From the NCBI RefSeq assembly GCF_000208745.1, contig NC_030854.1, positions 4,493,611 to 4,557,610 on the forward strand: a stretch of DNA of 64,000 nucleotides, in the 5' to 3' direction. Position 1 is the stretch's first letter. Each line of letters starts with the position of its first letter. The notes under the pieces are model-generated. The model had not been told where the DNA came from and searched no databases. It worked only from the letters and a program-made list of their open reading frames with translations. Both the position numbers and the translations under genes were made by a program. This DNA is from Theobroma cacao (Eukaryota > Streptophyta > Magnoliopsida > Malvales > Malvaceae). Shown one piece after another: positions 1 to 12,353 of the stretch.

Positions 1-990
1 AATTACCATAAGTTTTCAAGAACTGCTTGCTATCTGGTAAATGGTGGTAAATATCAGTGTAATCATTCTTCGTGATGCACATGTAGGCAATGATGCTATC
101 CGCAACCTGTCACTTTATTTCTTCTTGGAAATGGGAAGAGATATGGGTGAAATTCATTTTTGAATGAGAATTCAAAGGCAATTAGGAAACAAAAGAATAT
201 TGTTTTTTTATGTTTTTTACAGGAATTATATGCTTTAATTTCCTCTAATTAAAATTAAGTTATTCCCCAGGACTAAGGTTCCAGCAATTGTACCTCCCCT
301 GGTACACAGACCCCTTCGATTTCTGTAAACAAATAGGGAGAAATTTGTAACTTAATATAAAGGCATTGCATACGAGAAGCATCTGACCTGTCGGTCACAT
401 AGATTAAGACAACTAAAAGGTCATTCCCATATAAATTGCAAAGCTTGGGCCAAGGCCACTCAATCTCCTCTCTCTTTTTTTTTTTTCTTTTTGAAAAAAG
501 AAGATTTTTTAATATTTCCCCTCCACTCCAAGTAAATAGGACATATAATTTGTGATATATCGAGAACATAGATACATACATATAAATCATAAACTAAATC
601 TGATTGGGAAAAGAAAGAAAAACGGGAAAAATGTATTAATCATAGAGTTAAATCACCAAAAAAAATGCACGGTTGAAAACTTGAAAGTAGATTGAGCTTG
701 TTTCAAGCTTAATAATTACTATAAATTAGGTCCCACAAACGGATAAAGATGCATAACCCTAGCCGCCAGTAAATGACGTCATTCACCGGTGGAATACTGT
801 CGGAAGATTAAATTGTAAATTCCACCATTTTTTTTTAACTTCTTTTATACCAGCCGCACATTTGTAGTTGGAAAGTAAACCATTGTAAATTAAAAGAAAA
901 AGAAAAAAAAAAGAGAGAGAACAAATGTTCTGAAAATGGAAATGAGAGTGAGAAATAAAATTAAAAACACAACAACCAGAGAAGAGAGAG
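1..990. other. Intergenic DNA upstream of the CSLA gene
   Basis: AT-rich, non-coding. The only ORFs are short and have no recognisable protein family. Homopurine and homopyrimidine runs occur near 470-500 and 890-925. The last few hundred bases are presumably the CSLA promoter. No transposon termini were recognised. Confidence 0.6.
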
Positions 991-992
991 CT

Positions 993-999
993 TATATAA
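993..999 (+). promoter_or_regulatory. Likely TATA box of the CSLA gene
   Basis: The motif TATATAAG begins here, followed about 20-30 bases later by a CT-rich stretch (CTCTCTCTC) of the kind common at plant transcription starts. This would give a leader of roughly 480 nt before the ATG at 1501. The leader contains two very short ATG-initiated upstream ORFs, 1165-1185 and 1352-1369. The start site is inferred, not observed. Confidence 0.5.
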
Positions 1000-1500
1000 G
1001 ACATTGTTCTCTCTCTCATTTTCTATCGCTCTTATTTTTTCTTGCTTTTTCAAGTCTCTGCTTCTGTTTTTCTTCCGAATAACAGAAGCAGAAAAAAAAA
1101 AAAAAAGAAGCAGTTATCATCAGGATTTTCATTTTTCTTTGTTAGAGTAACGTACATTTCTGAGATGTTTAGATTAAGAAAGTAGAGGGAGTTTTTAGCT
1201 TGTGGGTTGCTGCAAAATAGTGGGGGGGTGTTTGAGCCAGTGACTGGCATTTTTCCAGCTTGCTCTACCTCCATTGTTTTGCGTGAACCAGAAGCAAATT
1301 CACAAAGAAAGAAACAAAAGAAGGGAAATATTCCATCTCCTTTGTCGAAGAATGTCCTTTATTATTTAAGCAGATCTAGTGGGTTGTTTTCAAGACCTGT
1401 GTAAAATCATCTTTCACTCTTGTTCTTAGCTTCCCATTTGGTCCTCCCCTGTTTTTGCTCTGTTTTTTGTTTCCTTCTTTTAACTTGAGAAAGCCAGGAA

Positions 1501-4500
1501 ATGGATCGGCTTTCTTCGACAACCATTCTTCCTGATACATTCCAGGGAACGAGAGATGATTTCTCCATGCAAATGGCAGTGATTTGGGGTCAGATCAAAG
1601 CGCCATTGATAGTACCATTGTTGAGACTTACGGTTATCGTTTGTTTGATCATGTCTCTGATGCTTTTCATTGAGAGGGTTTACATGGGCATAGTCATTAT
1701 GCTGGTCAAGCTCTTCGGTAGAAAACCAGAGAGAAGATACAAAAGGGAACCCATTAAAGATGATGTTGAGTTGGGAAACTCGGCTTATCCCATGGTTCTG
1801 GTTCAAATTCCAATGTACAATGAAAGAGAGGTCATTTTCTGTTAGCATTTTCTTTTTCTTTTTCTTTTTAAGTCCAATGTTTAATTGTATACTTTCTTTT
1901 TTTATTAATAATGCAGGTCTATCAACTGTCAATTGGGGCAGCATGTGGCCTCTCATGGCCTTCTGATCGGATCATTATTCAAGTCCTTGATGATTCAACT
2001 GACCCGACAATTAAGGTACACAAAAACAACCAAATTTTGAAAGAGAAATTGAGTTTTACTAACAAGTGTAGTGAAAATTCTTATGATCTGGGTTGCCTTG
2101 TTTTCTTGCATGAAAAATATATTTAAAAAAATGAAGGACTTAGTGGAGTTGGAGTGCCAACGATGGGCCAGCAAAGGCATCAACATCAAATATGAGATAA
2201 GAGACAATAGAAACGGCTACAAAGCAGGCGCCCTGAAAGAAGGCATGAAACGAAGCTACGTGAAACATTGTGATTACGTAGTCATTTTCGACGCTGATTT
2301 CCAGCCAGAACCTGATTTCCTTTGGCGTACCATTCCTTTCCTTGTTCACAACCCCGAATTAGCTTTGGTTCAAGCTCGTTGGAAATTCGGTAATTCCGCT
2401 TAATCACCTGTTAACTACTACCACTACTCGTCGTACTAGTATTAACAAAGCCATCCCTTAATTAGCTTTGACTAAATAAAAACTTGTTTTGTTTCTTACA
2501 ACCTTAAATTAGATTTCGGTGTGGATTGTGAAACAATCACTGTTAAAACGATTATGTTTTGAGGACTGTCGGTGGGTCTATTAGGGGTATGGTTAGGTGG
2601 GTCCCCACCCTCGTGGATCTATCGACGGTCCAGTCCTTGCTGGCTTAACAGAGATTTGGACACGTGCGTGCTTCACATCGGTGCGAAAAGGAGAAGTATA
2701 AAAAAGCTGAAAAAGTAGAGAGTGCTATTTCGAGATGTCGTTTTTGGTATTTTGTTTTATTTTAGTTTGTCCGACACTCTTTGGAAGCAAAGAAAATGCA
2801 CCTGGAATTTGTCATTTTGGTGATTATTTTAACTTCCGGGAACTTGATCCTGCTGTAGAATCCAAGCCATTACCACAACTCTGAGAAAGTTATGAACTAA
2901 ACTATTCCATGGGCTAAAGAAAATCTTTCTTTCATTTATATTGATTTTCGGTGATAGAAAAAGTGCTCGAATTGCTAACGACAGTCTGGATAATTGGAGC
3001 ATGACATGCGACCATGTGGCAGTCTTGGTGGGTTAATTTGATGAGTTTTATCTCAGCAAAAGAGGCCCGAAATTGATTTTAAATGGACCCATAAAAGGGT
3101 AGCTAAGTAATCTGGTAGACACTTGTCAGCTAGGAAAAAGCTGCAAGCGTCCCTAGTATTTACTTGCTACGGAGGCACTAGGTCTTCGGCGGATCTACCC
3201 CTGTATTCTTTCCAATAAATGTTGAAAACTGCCCTGGTAAAGGGCATGTTTGGGCTTAAAGAATTTGCAGAGGGTGGGTTATCTTTGTATTGTACAGAAA
3301 AACTTTCTACTCACATTCCCGGCAGCTTGCATGTGCAATATTGCAAGTGGTGGACCTCATGCCTTGCTCATTGTCCATGTGTACTAACCGACGTTTGATT
3401 TTAATGGCCCTCTTGATATCATCATGATAATTTGTTGATAAGATATTTTCGCTAATGCCAGCTAAAGGTGCTAAATGGTTTTCCTGCTGTTGTTTCTTTT
3501 TCCTTTTATTTCTTACAGTGAATGCTGATGAGTGCTTGATGACAAGAATGCAAGAAATGTCACTAGATTACCATTTCACTGTGGAACAAGAAGTGGGGTC
3601 TTCCACTTACGCCTTCTTCGGCTTCAACGGTAATAATAAACAAACCCGTTAAATGGAATTTATTTTAATTTTTTATTTATAAACGAAAAGTTTGAATTTT
3701 ACTCTTTAAACAAGCAAGAGATACGAATAAATTGTTGAATCAAATGTTGGTGTGTAACTGGATAAATTTTAAATCTAATTTCATATTGGGTTAAACTTGT
3801 GTAGGAACTGCTGGAGTGTGGAGAATTGCTGCTTTGAATGAGGCAGGAGGATGGAAAGATAGAACCACAGTGGAGGATATGGACTTGGCAGTCCGAGCTA
3901 GTCTAAAAGGCTGGAAATTCCTTTACCTGGGAAGCCTAAAGGTACTGTCCTGAGTTCTATCTATCCAGTAATTTGGATGCATATTCTGAACTCAACTGAA
4001 GTCAGACCGATATCAGCTTCGGTTCACGGCTCGAGACATTTCATTTTGTTTGGTCCAATGTTACATTCTACATCTTAACTTCCTTATTTATTTTGTTAAT
4101 CAATAAGAAAACAAGGCTCAGAATTTTACTGCCTCATCTCTAGGTGAAAAATGAATTGCCTAGTACATTGAAGGCTTATCGCTATCAACAGCACCGTTGG
4201 TCTTGTGGTCCTGCCAACCTTTTCAGGAAAATGGTGATGGAGATTATTACAAACAAGGTTAGCTACTTAAACTCATAAATTAAGGAGTTAAATTACTATA
4301 AATTTTAATGGCTCGCTCTTTATATTTTGACCCCTTGGTAAAATTTACTGCAGAAAGTTTCCTCATGGAAGAAGGTACATGTAATCTACAGCTTCTTCGT
4401 GGTCAGAAAGCTTGTTGCCCACATTGTTACATTCATATTTTACTGCGTTGTATTACCTGCAACTGTTCTGGTACCTGAAGTTGAGGTTCCAAAGTGGGGA

Positions 4501-5490
4501 GCTGTTTATATTCCTACTATCATTACCATTCTCAACGCAGTTGGAACTCCAAGGTCTGCTTCTTTTGCAGTCTGTTTCCCTTTTTGAGTCCTTTCCCTCC
4601 ATAGATTTTATTGTTCTCTCATAACTTGAAATAGAATTCTGAATTCATCGTTGGAAAAATCTACAAGTTTGATTATACAGTGCATTAGCTGCTTGATTTT
4701 GATAACATAACACAAATTGACGTGTAAATCGACTCTCAAGAAATCAGGTTGCCCTGCTTCTACGAAGGAGCTCCAACAAAGATTGCTTTAATGGTAGAAG
4801 AAGACATTAGCTTATAAGCTTATGATTTTGCAAACAATACACTATTCTGCTTTTCTTATGAAATTATTGTTAACTAATCGATTAGAGGTCTAATTAGCTG
4901 TTCTTTCCCTCAACTGTTTCCAAGAAAAAACATTAGCCTAATTCACCTAATTAACATTTACTTTACATATTTCTCTTTCAGATCGCTTCACTTATTGGTC
5001 TTTTGGATCCTCTTTGAAAATGTCATGTCATTGCATCGGACCAAGGCTACCTTTATTGGCCTCTTAGAGGCTGGTAGAGTGAATGAATGGATTGTCACTG
5101 AGAAACTGGGAGATGCTCTCAAGGCTAAAGCAGGCACAAAGGCACCCAGAAAACCTCGTTTCAGGTTTGGAGAAAGGTACAGGCTATCAAATTGAATATG
5201 CTATTGCAACCTTGACTTATCATTCAAATTAGCCTTTTTAAGTATTGAGACCAAAAAAACAGTAACAAACTATTATCTTCGTTAGTATCTGATTTAAAAC
5301 TCTTGTTTTGCGTTTAAATATTGACAGACTCCACTTGTTAGAGCTTTGTGTCGGAGCTTACCTCTTCTTCTGTGGCTGCTATGATGTTGTGTTCGGGAAA
5401 AACCACTACTTCATATATCTTTTTGCCCAAGCAGTTGCCTTCTTCATTATGGGATTTGGATATGTTGGCACCATTGTCCCCAACTCTTAG
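1501..5490 (+). CDS. CSLA9: Glucomannan 4-beta-mannosyltransferase, cellulose synthase-like A (CSLA9 type)
   Basis: Golgi family-2 glycosyltransferase that builds the beta-1,4-(gluco)mannan backbone from GDP-mannose and GDP-glucose. Nine exons: 1501-1830, 1917-2015, 2137-2389, 3519-3629, 3805-3941, 4144-4257, 4354-4553, 4982-5176, 5328-5490. All junctions are GT-AG and in phase. The sum is 1602 nt, 533 aa, matching Arabidopsis CSLA9 in length. Visible motifs: LDDSTD with D135/D136, DADF (195-198), TVED (286-289) and QQHRW (325-329), i.e. the D, DxD, TED and QxxRW signature. A hydrophobic segment lies at about 36-70 and several more lie after residue 355, the usual one-plus-C-terminal-cluster topology. 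Intron 3 is long (about 1.1 kb). Start chosen because the protein begins as in CSLA9, with an RDD(F/I)xMQ motif near residue 20 and an APLIVP segment near residue 36. The family is certain; assignment to CSLA9 rather than CSLA2 is likely. Confidence 0.96.
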
Positions 5491-7566
5491 TGCGAGTCCT
5501 GAAGTAGTCGTTGGTGTAATTCTTTTGGCCACTAAGTAATCGCCCTCAGCAGGTCTCTCTCTCCTTCAGCAACAGAGTATGTGGCGTTTATAGGGACATT
5601 TTCTTGCAATTTTAGTTTCGTATAAAAAGACAGGGATAAAAAACACGGTTATCTTTCGGGTTGAGTATAAGAATTCGAGTATGTTACTCGAAACAAGTTA
5701 GTTCTCTTGTGAATATCCAAGAAATTAAGGAAAATACATAACAAATGTTGTAATGGCAATGCGTCATACAGAGAAGATGAGGGGCAAATGAAGGCAGTTT
5801 CTGGGTTTAGACACCAGATAGATATAGGGAAGATTTTGGAGTGAATTGTTTGCAATTGTGATCTTTTCTTTTCTTTCTTTCTTTCTTTCTTGTAGCTCTT
5901 CTTTTCCCCCTCTTTCCCATTCTGTTGTGGTTGGGATTTGTTTGAGAAGGAATAAAATAATTGGAAAAGTGTAATTTTCAAAGTCGATTTTCCATTCATC
6001 TTTGTCTCTCTGCTCCTCTCTCTCTCCACACAACACACACACTGTGTGGAAGCATAGTCCAGAGAAAATGCTGCTATGTATACAACGACCTTTTGTTTGA
6101 GAATATATGGTTATGTGATAGATAAAGAATGCAATGAAGGAGCCGACTTCAATGATTTACAATTCTTTGCATGGAAGGGACTGCTTCCATCTTTCCACAT
6201 GAAACATAGGTCACACGACAAATTAAGACTTTACAATTTTGATCCTTCCACTTTTTAAGTTTGCTCACAATACAAAGTAAGCATTGTATCTTGATACAGC
6301 CTGACACTCTTCAAACCATTCTAAGGCCAAATGTTGAAAACAATTCCATTTCCTCTCCGGCAGAAAATTATAGCGAATTAACACCCTTGCTGATTCTTCC
6401 TGCGAGAAAAAAGAGCACTGCCTGCCACCCTGAACCTACATATCTGTTGCATAGGTCTCTACTCCCTCAACCAGCTAGCTAAAAAAGTCATAATCAATTC
6501 AACCTGAAAGCTTAATATGATACATGAGGTTCCAATTATAATTTTTATTTACTAACACTTCTCTTCCGAGCAGCTAATTCGAAGGATTTCCACTGTTTGC
6601 TTGTACACAAGTAACGACCACTTTCAAGTTTCCAACTCAACTTAACATTCCATGGTAAGGATCAGGTGTGGTTTCAGGTTTGGGAGTAGTTGATGTTCAA
6701 AGGCAGATGAAATTTTGGTGTATTCAAGTAGCTTCCCCTCAAGGGCCAACGCGATCCAAGTTGCCAACCACTGACATTTATCATGCATCATTTATGATTC
6801 GATAAATTAGAGAAGACTTGAAATAAAGTGGAGTGACAGGAATGAATTTATAACCTCAACAACACAAGTTATTAATCCCGGTGGTACCATGCCAGCTTTT
6901 GTGTGGTTACATCATGCAACTTATCAACGACTTTGTCTCTCTATGCATGCCCTGGAAAGAAATTAGGATCTTGATTATTAGCCAGAAACAGAAAAACGAT
7001 CACATTCTGTTGACACTTGACAGCACCTGTGGCTTCTGTTCACCATTCACCTGTGAGAACTGGGCCTACCGCTTTATATCTGCGTTCTCCAATTTATCAG
7101 CTAAGTGAAAAGATAGTACGAAACGTTCATTTGACTAATTTTGACTCCTAATGAATCATATTAAAATGGTAAAATATTCTATTGTAAGATTCTACTAATG
7201 ATAACGTGTTAAAATGAAAAATTATATGGCAAAATTTAACTGCAAGTGAAATTTGTTGATGTGAAATAATTTGATGTAATCATTTCTTACCAGTACCAGG
7301 TAATAAACTCGCAAGCACAAGATAAAACAAGTGAGACTTCTCTACTTGTTGGGTCATCACAGGTAGAAATGGGCTTCTTTTCATGAAGCATATGGAGGGC
7401 TTACGGGGATTTTGATGGGCTTACTTGGGTTACGTCTTTAACTTGCTCTAAGTTTTTGGCCCAAGTGTTTAATCAAACCCCTTTTCTCGGTCCATTTAAT
7501 CAAACCCTTCAAAAGGGTTCTCTTAGAGAGTCAAAACCGTAACCAGTTTCATTGCAAAACTCAAAC
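5491..7566. other. Intergenic: CSLA 3' region and PPR 5' region
   Basis: No convincing gene. A (TTTC)n microsatellite lies at about 5866-5893 within a purine/pyrimidine-skewed stretch (5820-6040) that generates spurious low-complexity ORFs. 6260-7110 is less AT-rich but every ORF in it is short and unrecognised; an untranslated exon or unknown ncRNA cannot be excluded. A site II-like element (TTGGCCCAAG, near 7457) lies about 100 bases before the PPR start. Confidence 0.5.
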
Positions 7567-10026
7567 ATGGCAGCAAAGCGCGTCACTCTTCTCTCCAAAT
7601 TCTCCTGCAATTCCCAGAAGAAACTCCGAACTTCCCTCTCTCTCTGCACGCTCTCCTCACCAGACAAAACCCAAACCAATGAAGCCCCAACAGCCAACAC
7701 CAACAACGAAAATGAAAGCTTTATGCATAACCATGAATGCCATCAACATATTCAAAACCTTTCAGCTTTTCTCCAACAGGGCCAAACCCAAGCTGCTCAA
7801 AACCTCACAAAATCTCTTCTTTTCTCAAAATCGCCATTTGCTTCACCATCTGATCTCTTCACTCTCTTCTCTCTTACCTCACCTTCTTTAAAACTCATTT
7901 TTTCAAATATTCTCTTCTCCTTATTAGCAGAATCCAAAATGCACAGTGAAGCCCTGGAGTTATATAAAGCTATGAGGAAAGAAGGTATGCAACCTTCTAT
8001 AACTTCTCTTAACTTGTTGCTTGAATCTTTAGTGTCTTTGAATAAGTTTGATAAAACCATTAATTTGTTTGAGGAAATAAATGAGTCTGGTTTTAGACCG
8101 AATAAATTTATGTATGGAAAAGCTGTTCAAGCTGCAGTAAAATTAGGGGATTTGAAAAGGGCTAATGAGTATGTGCATTCTATGAAGAAAAAAGGGGTGA
8201 GTCCAAGTTTGTTTATGTATAATGCTTTGATTGGTGGGGTTTGTAAAGAGAAGAGAATTAGGGATGCAGAGAAACTGTTTCATGAGATGCTTGAGAGAAA
8301 GTTGGTGGCAAGTGTGGTTACTTATAATACACTTATTGATGGGTATTGTAAGGTTGGGGAGTTGGAGAAAGCGTTTGATTTAAAAGAGAGGATGGTAAGA
8401 GAGAATGTGGAGCCTAACCTTGTCACTTTCAATATATTGGTTGGTGGGCTTTGTCGTGCCCATAGGATGGAGGACGCGAAACAGGTTTTGAAGGAAATGG
8501 AAGCTCAAGGGTTTGCTCCTGATGGGTTTACTTGCAGTATACTTTTTGATGGGTTTTTGAGGAGTGGAAATGTTGAAAGTGCATTGGCTTTGTATGAAGA
8601 AGTGAGTGGGAAAGGAGTTGGAATCAATAGATATATGTTAAGTAACTGGTTGAATTATTTATGCAAGGAAGGGAAAGTTGAAAAGGCGGAAAAGTTTTTG
8701 CAGAAAGAAATTGAAAAAGGGTTTGTGCCGAATGAGGTGGTATATAATACCATTGTGAATGGATATTGTCGGATTAGTAACATGAACAAAGCCATTTCAA
8801 TGGTTGAGCATATGGAGAAGTTGGGGTTGAGGCCGGATTGTGTTACTTTCAATTCTTTGATTGACAAATTTTGTGAAATGAAAGAGGTGGAATATGCTGA
8901 AGAATGGGTAAAAATGATGAGAGAGAAGGGTGTTTTACCGAATGTTGAGACATACAACATCCTAATTAATGGTTATGGGCAACTGTGCCTATTGGATAGG
9001 TGTTTTGCGATTATAGAAGAAATGGAAAATCGTGGGATTAAGCCAAATGTCGTAAGTTATGGTTCAATTATAAATTATTTATGCAAGGATGGTAAGCTTC
9101 TCGAAGCTGAAATAACCTTCAGGGATATGGTAAGTAGAGGGGTATTGCCTAATGTGCTAATATATAACATGCTCATTGCTGGTAATTGCACAGCAGGAAA
9201 GTTGAAAGATGCTTTCAGGTACTTTGATGAAATGGCGAAAGGTGAAACAAGACCAACAATTGTAACATACAACACACTCATCAATGGGCTGTGCAAAAAG
9301 GGAAGGGTAACTGAAGCTGAAGATTTGCTTTCCCAAATTTCAAGTAGTGGGTGTACTCCTGATGTCATCACCTACAACACCTTGATATCAGGGTATTCTA
9401 ATGAGGGAAATGCTCATAAATGTCTGGAATTGTATGAGAACATGAAGAATTTGGGTATAAAGCCTACTTTGAATACATATTGTCCTCTCATTAATGTATG
9501 CTGCAAGGAAGGTATAGAGCTTGTACAAAGACTGGTTTGTGAAATGTCAGAGATGCATTTGACTCCTGATCGACTTATATACAATATACTGATTCACTTG
9601 TATGCAGAGCATGGAGATGTTCAGGCATTTGCTTTGCATCATGAGATGGTAGAACAAGGAATTTGTTCCGACAAAATGACGTACAATAGCTTGATTCTGG
9701 GGCACTTCAGAAGGGGAAACTTGTCGGAAATAAAGAATCTTGTTAGTGATATGAAGGTCAAGGGATTGGTTCCTAAAGCTGATACCTATGACCTACTGAT
9801 TAGAGGATATTGTGAACAGAAGGATTTCATTGGAGCATATCTTTGGTATAGAGAAATGCTTGAGAATCATTTCCTTCCACGTTTCACTACTTGTAATAAA
9901 CTTCTGACTGGCCTTACAGAGCAGGGAAGGTTGCAAGAAGCCCAGATTATCTGCTCAGAAATGAAGGTTAAAGGAATGGATGATTGGAGCTTTGGTGAAG
10001 ACCTATCTGCTGTTGTGAAAATGTAA
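7567..10026 (+). CDS. P-class pentatricopeptide repeat protein, probably mitochondrial
   Basis: Single-exon ORF of 819 aa from the first ATG; the frame is open a little further upstream but only from a TTG. The N-terminus (MAAKRVTLLSKF, rich in K/R/S/T, no acidic residues) looks like an organelle presequence. About 19-20 tandem 35-residue motifs of the VxTYNTLIxGYCKxG type run from roughly residue 95 to near the C-terminus, with no E, DYW or SMR domain, so this is a pure P-class RNA-binding protein. Members bind specific organellar transcripts to stabilise, process or help splice them. Layout and length resemble Arabidopsis At5g12100 (annotated mitochondrial); I offer that from memory as the best candidate, not as proven orthology. 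The intronless structure is typical of plant PPR genes. The RNA target is unknown. Confidence 0.95.
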   Translation: MAAKRVTLLSKFSCNSQKKLRTSLSLCTLSSPDKTQTNEAPTANTNNENESFMHNHECHQHIQNLSAFLQQGQTQAAQNLTKSLLFSKSPFASPSDLFTLFSLTSPSLKLIFSNILFSLLAESKMHSEALELYKAMRKEGMQPSITSLNLLLESLVSLNKFDKTINLFEEINESGFRPNKFMYGKAVQAAVKLGDLKRANEYVHSMKKKGVSPSLFMYNALIGGVCKEKRIRDAEKLFHEMLERKLVASVVTYNTLIDGYCKVGELEKAFDLKERMVRENVEPNLVTFNILVGGLCRAHRMEDAKQVLKEMEAQGFAPDGFTCSILFDGFLRSGNVESALALYEEVSGKGVGINRYMLSNWLNYLCKEGKVEKAEKFLQKEIEKGFVPNEVVYNTIVNGYCRISNMNKAISMVEHMEKLGLRPDCVTFNSLIDKFCEMKEVEYAEEWVKMMREKGVLPNVETYNILINGYGQLCLLDRCFAIIEEMENRGIKPNVVSYGSIINYLCKDGKLLEAEITFRDMVSRGVLPNVLIYNMLIAGNCTAGKLKDAFRYFDEMAKGETRPTIVTYNTLINGLCKKGRVTEAEDLLSQISSSGCTPDVITYNTLISGYSNEGNAHKCLELYENMKNLGIKPTLNTYCPLINVCCKEGIELVQRLVCEMSEMHLTPDRLIYNILIHLYAEHGDVQAFALHHEMVEQGICSDKMTYNSLILGHFRRGNLSEIKNLVSDMKVKGLVPKADTYDLLIRGYCEQKDFIGAYLWYREMLENHFLPRFTTCNKLLTGLTEQGRLQEAQIICSEMKVKGMDDWSFGEDLSAVVKM

Positions 10027-12353
10027 TTGAGGAGAAATACCTGGTTAGATCCGGTTCTTTGTGAAGCAATATATTCACAGTTAAAGAGACAGGTATCCAA
10101 TATTCTCTACCATTGTCTGGATTCATGTTCCTGTGAAACTGATTTCTTTCTTTATAGTGATCGGCTTGTTGTTCTAAATGACAGAAGGTGGACACTAAAT
10201 GACCTCACAAAGGAAGGCTGGTTAGTGCCCCTGCAAGGTCAGTGCATGGAAGGAGCGCTGAACGAGTGAAGGTTGAGAAGGATGGCTATGTTCAAGTGGT
10301 TAATAAGCACTGTGAATGTTTTGCTAGGTAATATTTCCTGTGTATAAGCTTCTAGCCTGAAAATCGATATTCATAGAAAGCCAAAGATGTTTCATATGTA
10401 TAGTTAGTCTCTTCTAACCAATGGGCTTGGGATGCCGCTGTTATCAAAGTACTATTGCAACATATTTTACAATATTAGAAATATCAAGGCGCATGTAACA
10501 AAGAAGCAGGATATCATATCGAGTTATTACAAGTGTCGTAGCCTACTTTGATCAAAGAAAAAAAAAAAATCGTGAACAATCGGTTTATACTACGTACCTG
10601 GGCCTATGAATTTTCCTTAATGAGCTGAAGACATTATTTTATATCTCAACCCAATACTCCTCTCCTCTCTCCAACTGAGCCTTGGACTCTTGACTTATGT
10701 GGAGTATATACACATAAAAAAAATTAAAAAGATGTTATTTTTATTAATAAAATTAAAAAAAATATGACATATATTAAAAAGATAAGTTTTTTTAAATATA
10801 AATTCTCAACATGATCTATAACAGTGCAGAAGAGTTAGGCAAAACAGAAGGGCAAAAGCATGAATCTTTAATCTTTTACACTTTCTTTTTCATTTTTTAT
10901 TTCACTTTGAAGTTTCGGCCCAAAACCAAAACAAAGTATGGTGTGGTGCTTGACGGGTTACATGAATGTTCACAATAAAATATATCATCGTGCAATACTC
11001 ACCATTTAAAAATAAATCAAATAATACATTTTTGATAATTGCTCAAATACGATTATTAGTATTTGCATATTAGACACATTGACTAACTCTCAAAACTGAC
11101 TCGAGCGTACACGGAGGGGTTTCTTTCTTCAAATGTTGAATCAAAATGTCCAGTTTTTGACAAATGACCTAGGTTCATGATTAAATTATAATTAGAATAG
11201 GATAGAATGTAATGTAATGTAATTTATATTTCAGAAAAAATTATAATTAGAACAGAATGTAATGTAATTTAGAATCCAATTCAATGAAAGATTGACCAAT
11301 ATGAGATTAGAGGCAATTATGTGCTTTGCAACAAGTGTAACATCAACAGTTTTGACACATCGACCACCTCAACAGCCAGCATGTCTAACTGAAATTTATT
11401 TTTGACCTAACGAGAACCCTAGACAACCTTGTGCTTCCAACCTCTTTACAATGACCTCAGGTCAGGTCACTCTTCATGCCCTCGTGGAATGAGGCTCTGC
11501 CCCAAGTATGTGACTTGCTACAACTATGTCTCGGATGACCCGAGTACATTATTGCTGGTCGCATCCTGGTAATCCCAAGCATGGACCTTGGTCCCTAGTC
11601 TCCAAACCTTCATGACTAGCAACCAGCATGTTAAAGTTAAGCTGAGTCAATGCACCTCGTTTTCGAGTTCAGATCAAGTTCCCTGAACTTGAAATTGATG
11701 ATAAAATACAGAGTGTATATATCTTCTTATATCGAGAGAAATTGTATATATCTGAAACTCGAATAAAATCAGCACAATTAAGTCCAGTAATTGGTAGCAT
11801 TCACTACATAAATAACCCCAAACTTCCTTCCCCGCTGGATCAATTCCCTCATTCTCTTCCCAGTGCTATGTTACACTGCTAGAAAGTACACAAAAGGGTA
11901 TGCGACTAAAAGCCTATCAACAATGCAGGAAGAACAAACCTCGTGTTAACTCCTCATCAAAGGTTAAGCACACATTCTAATTAAAAAGCATTTGAAACAG
12001 AGAAAAATAAAAAGCCTACTGCTCTAACCAATTGAAACCTGTCGAGTTGCATAGTTAATTCACTCTTTCTTTTTACCTCACAAAGTCACAAAGAAAATCG
12101 TTGATACTTGTGCATCACCACTCACCAACAATACACAACAACGTAAACACTCGAATTATTTCCAAAGAGAGAGAATTCCAAAAAAACATCTAACGAAAAG
12201 ATTCATACAAAATCTCATAAATATCCTTCTATTGCGAACATTCATCAAAAGATTTCTCAGATTCTGGCTCTTTTTTATAAACAAAACAAAAACTACCCAA
12301 GGACCGCGTTTAAGGAATAACAAGAAAGTCCCCAGTGTCCAATCTCACCAAAA
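10027..12353. other. Intergenic between the PPR gene and PRXIIE (convergent 3' ends)
   Basis: Begins with the PPR 3' UTR; a short ORF continuing to about 10269 has no recognisable domain. AT-rich from 10560 to 11280, with a duplicated short segment around ATAATTAGAA and AATGTAATGTAAT at about 11185-11275, probably a transposon scar. A GC-richer piece at about 11330-11690 is non-coding in all frames and may be an unclassified repeat. From about 12200 the PRXIIE 3' UTR is expected on the minus strand. Confidence 0.45.

Noticed and set aside
1207..1404. 65-codon open frame in the CSLA leader as an upstream ORF
   Set aside because: It opens at a TTG and contains no ATG, so it is unlikely to be translated.
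5649..6042. 129-aa and 92-aa minus-strand ORFs
   Set aside because: Composition follows the purine-rich strand of a CT microsatellite zone; no domain, and the two frames are shifted versions of the same low-complexity tract.
10027..10269. 80-codon ORF after the PPR stop as a second exon or extension
   Set aside because: Separated by a stop, no PPR motif and no intron needed; best read as 3' UTR.
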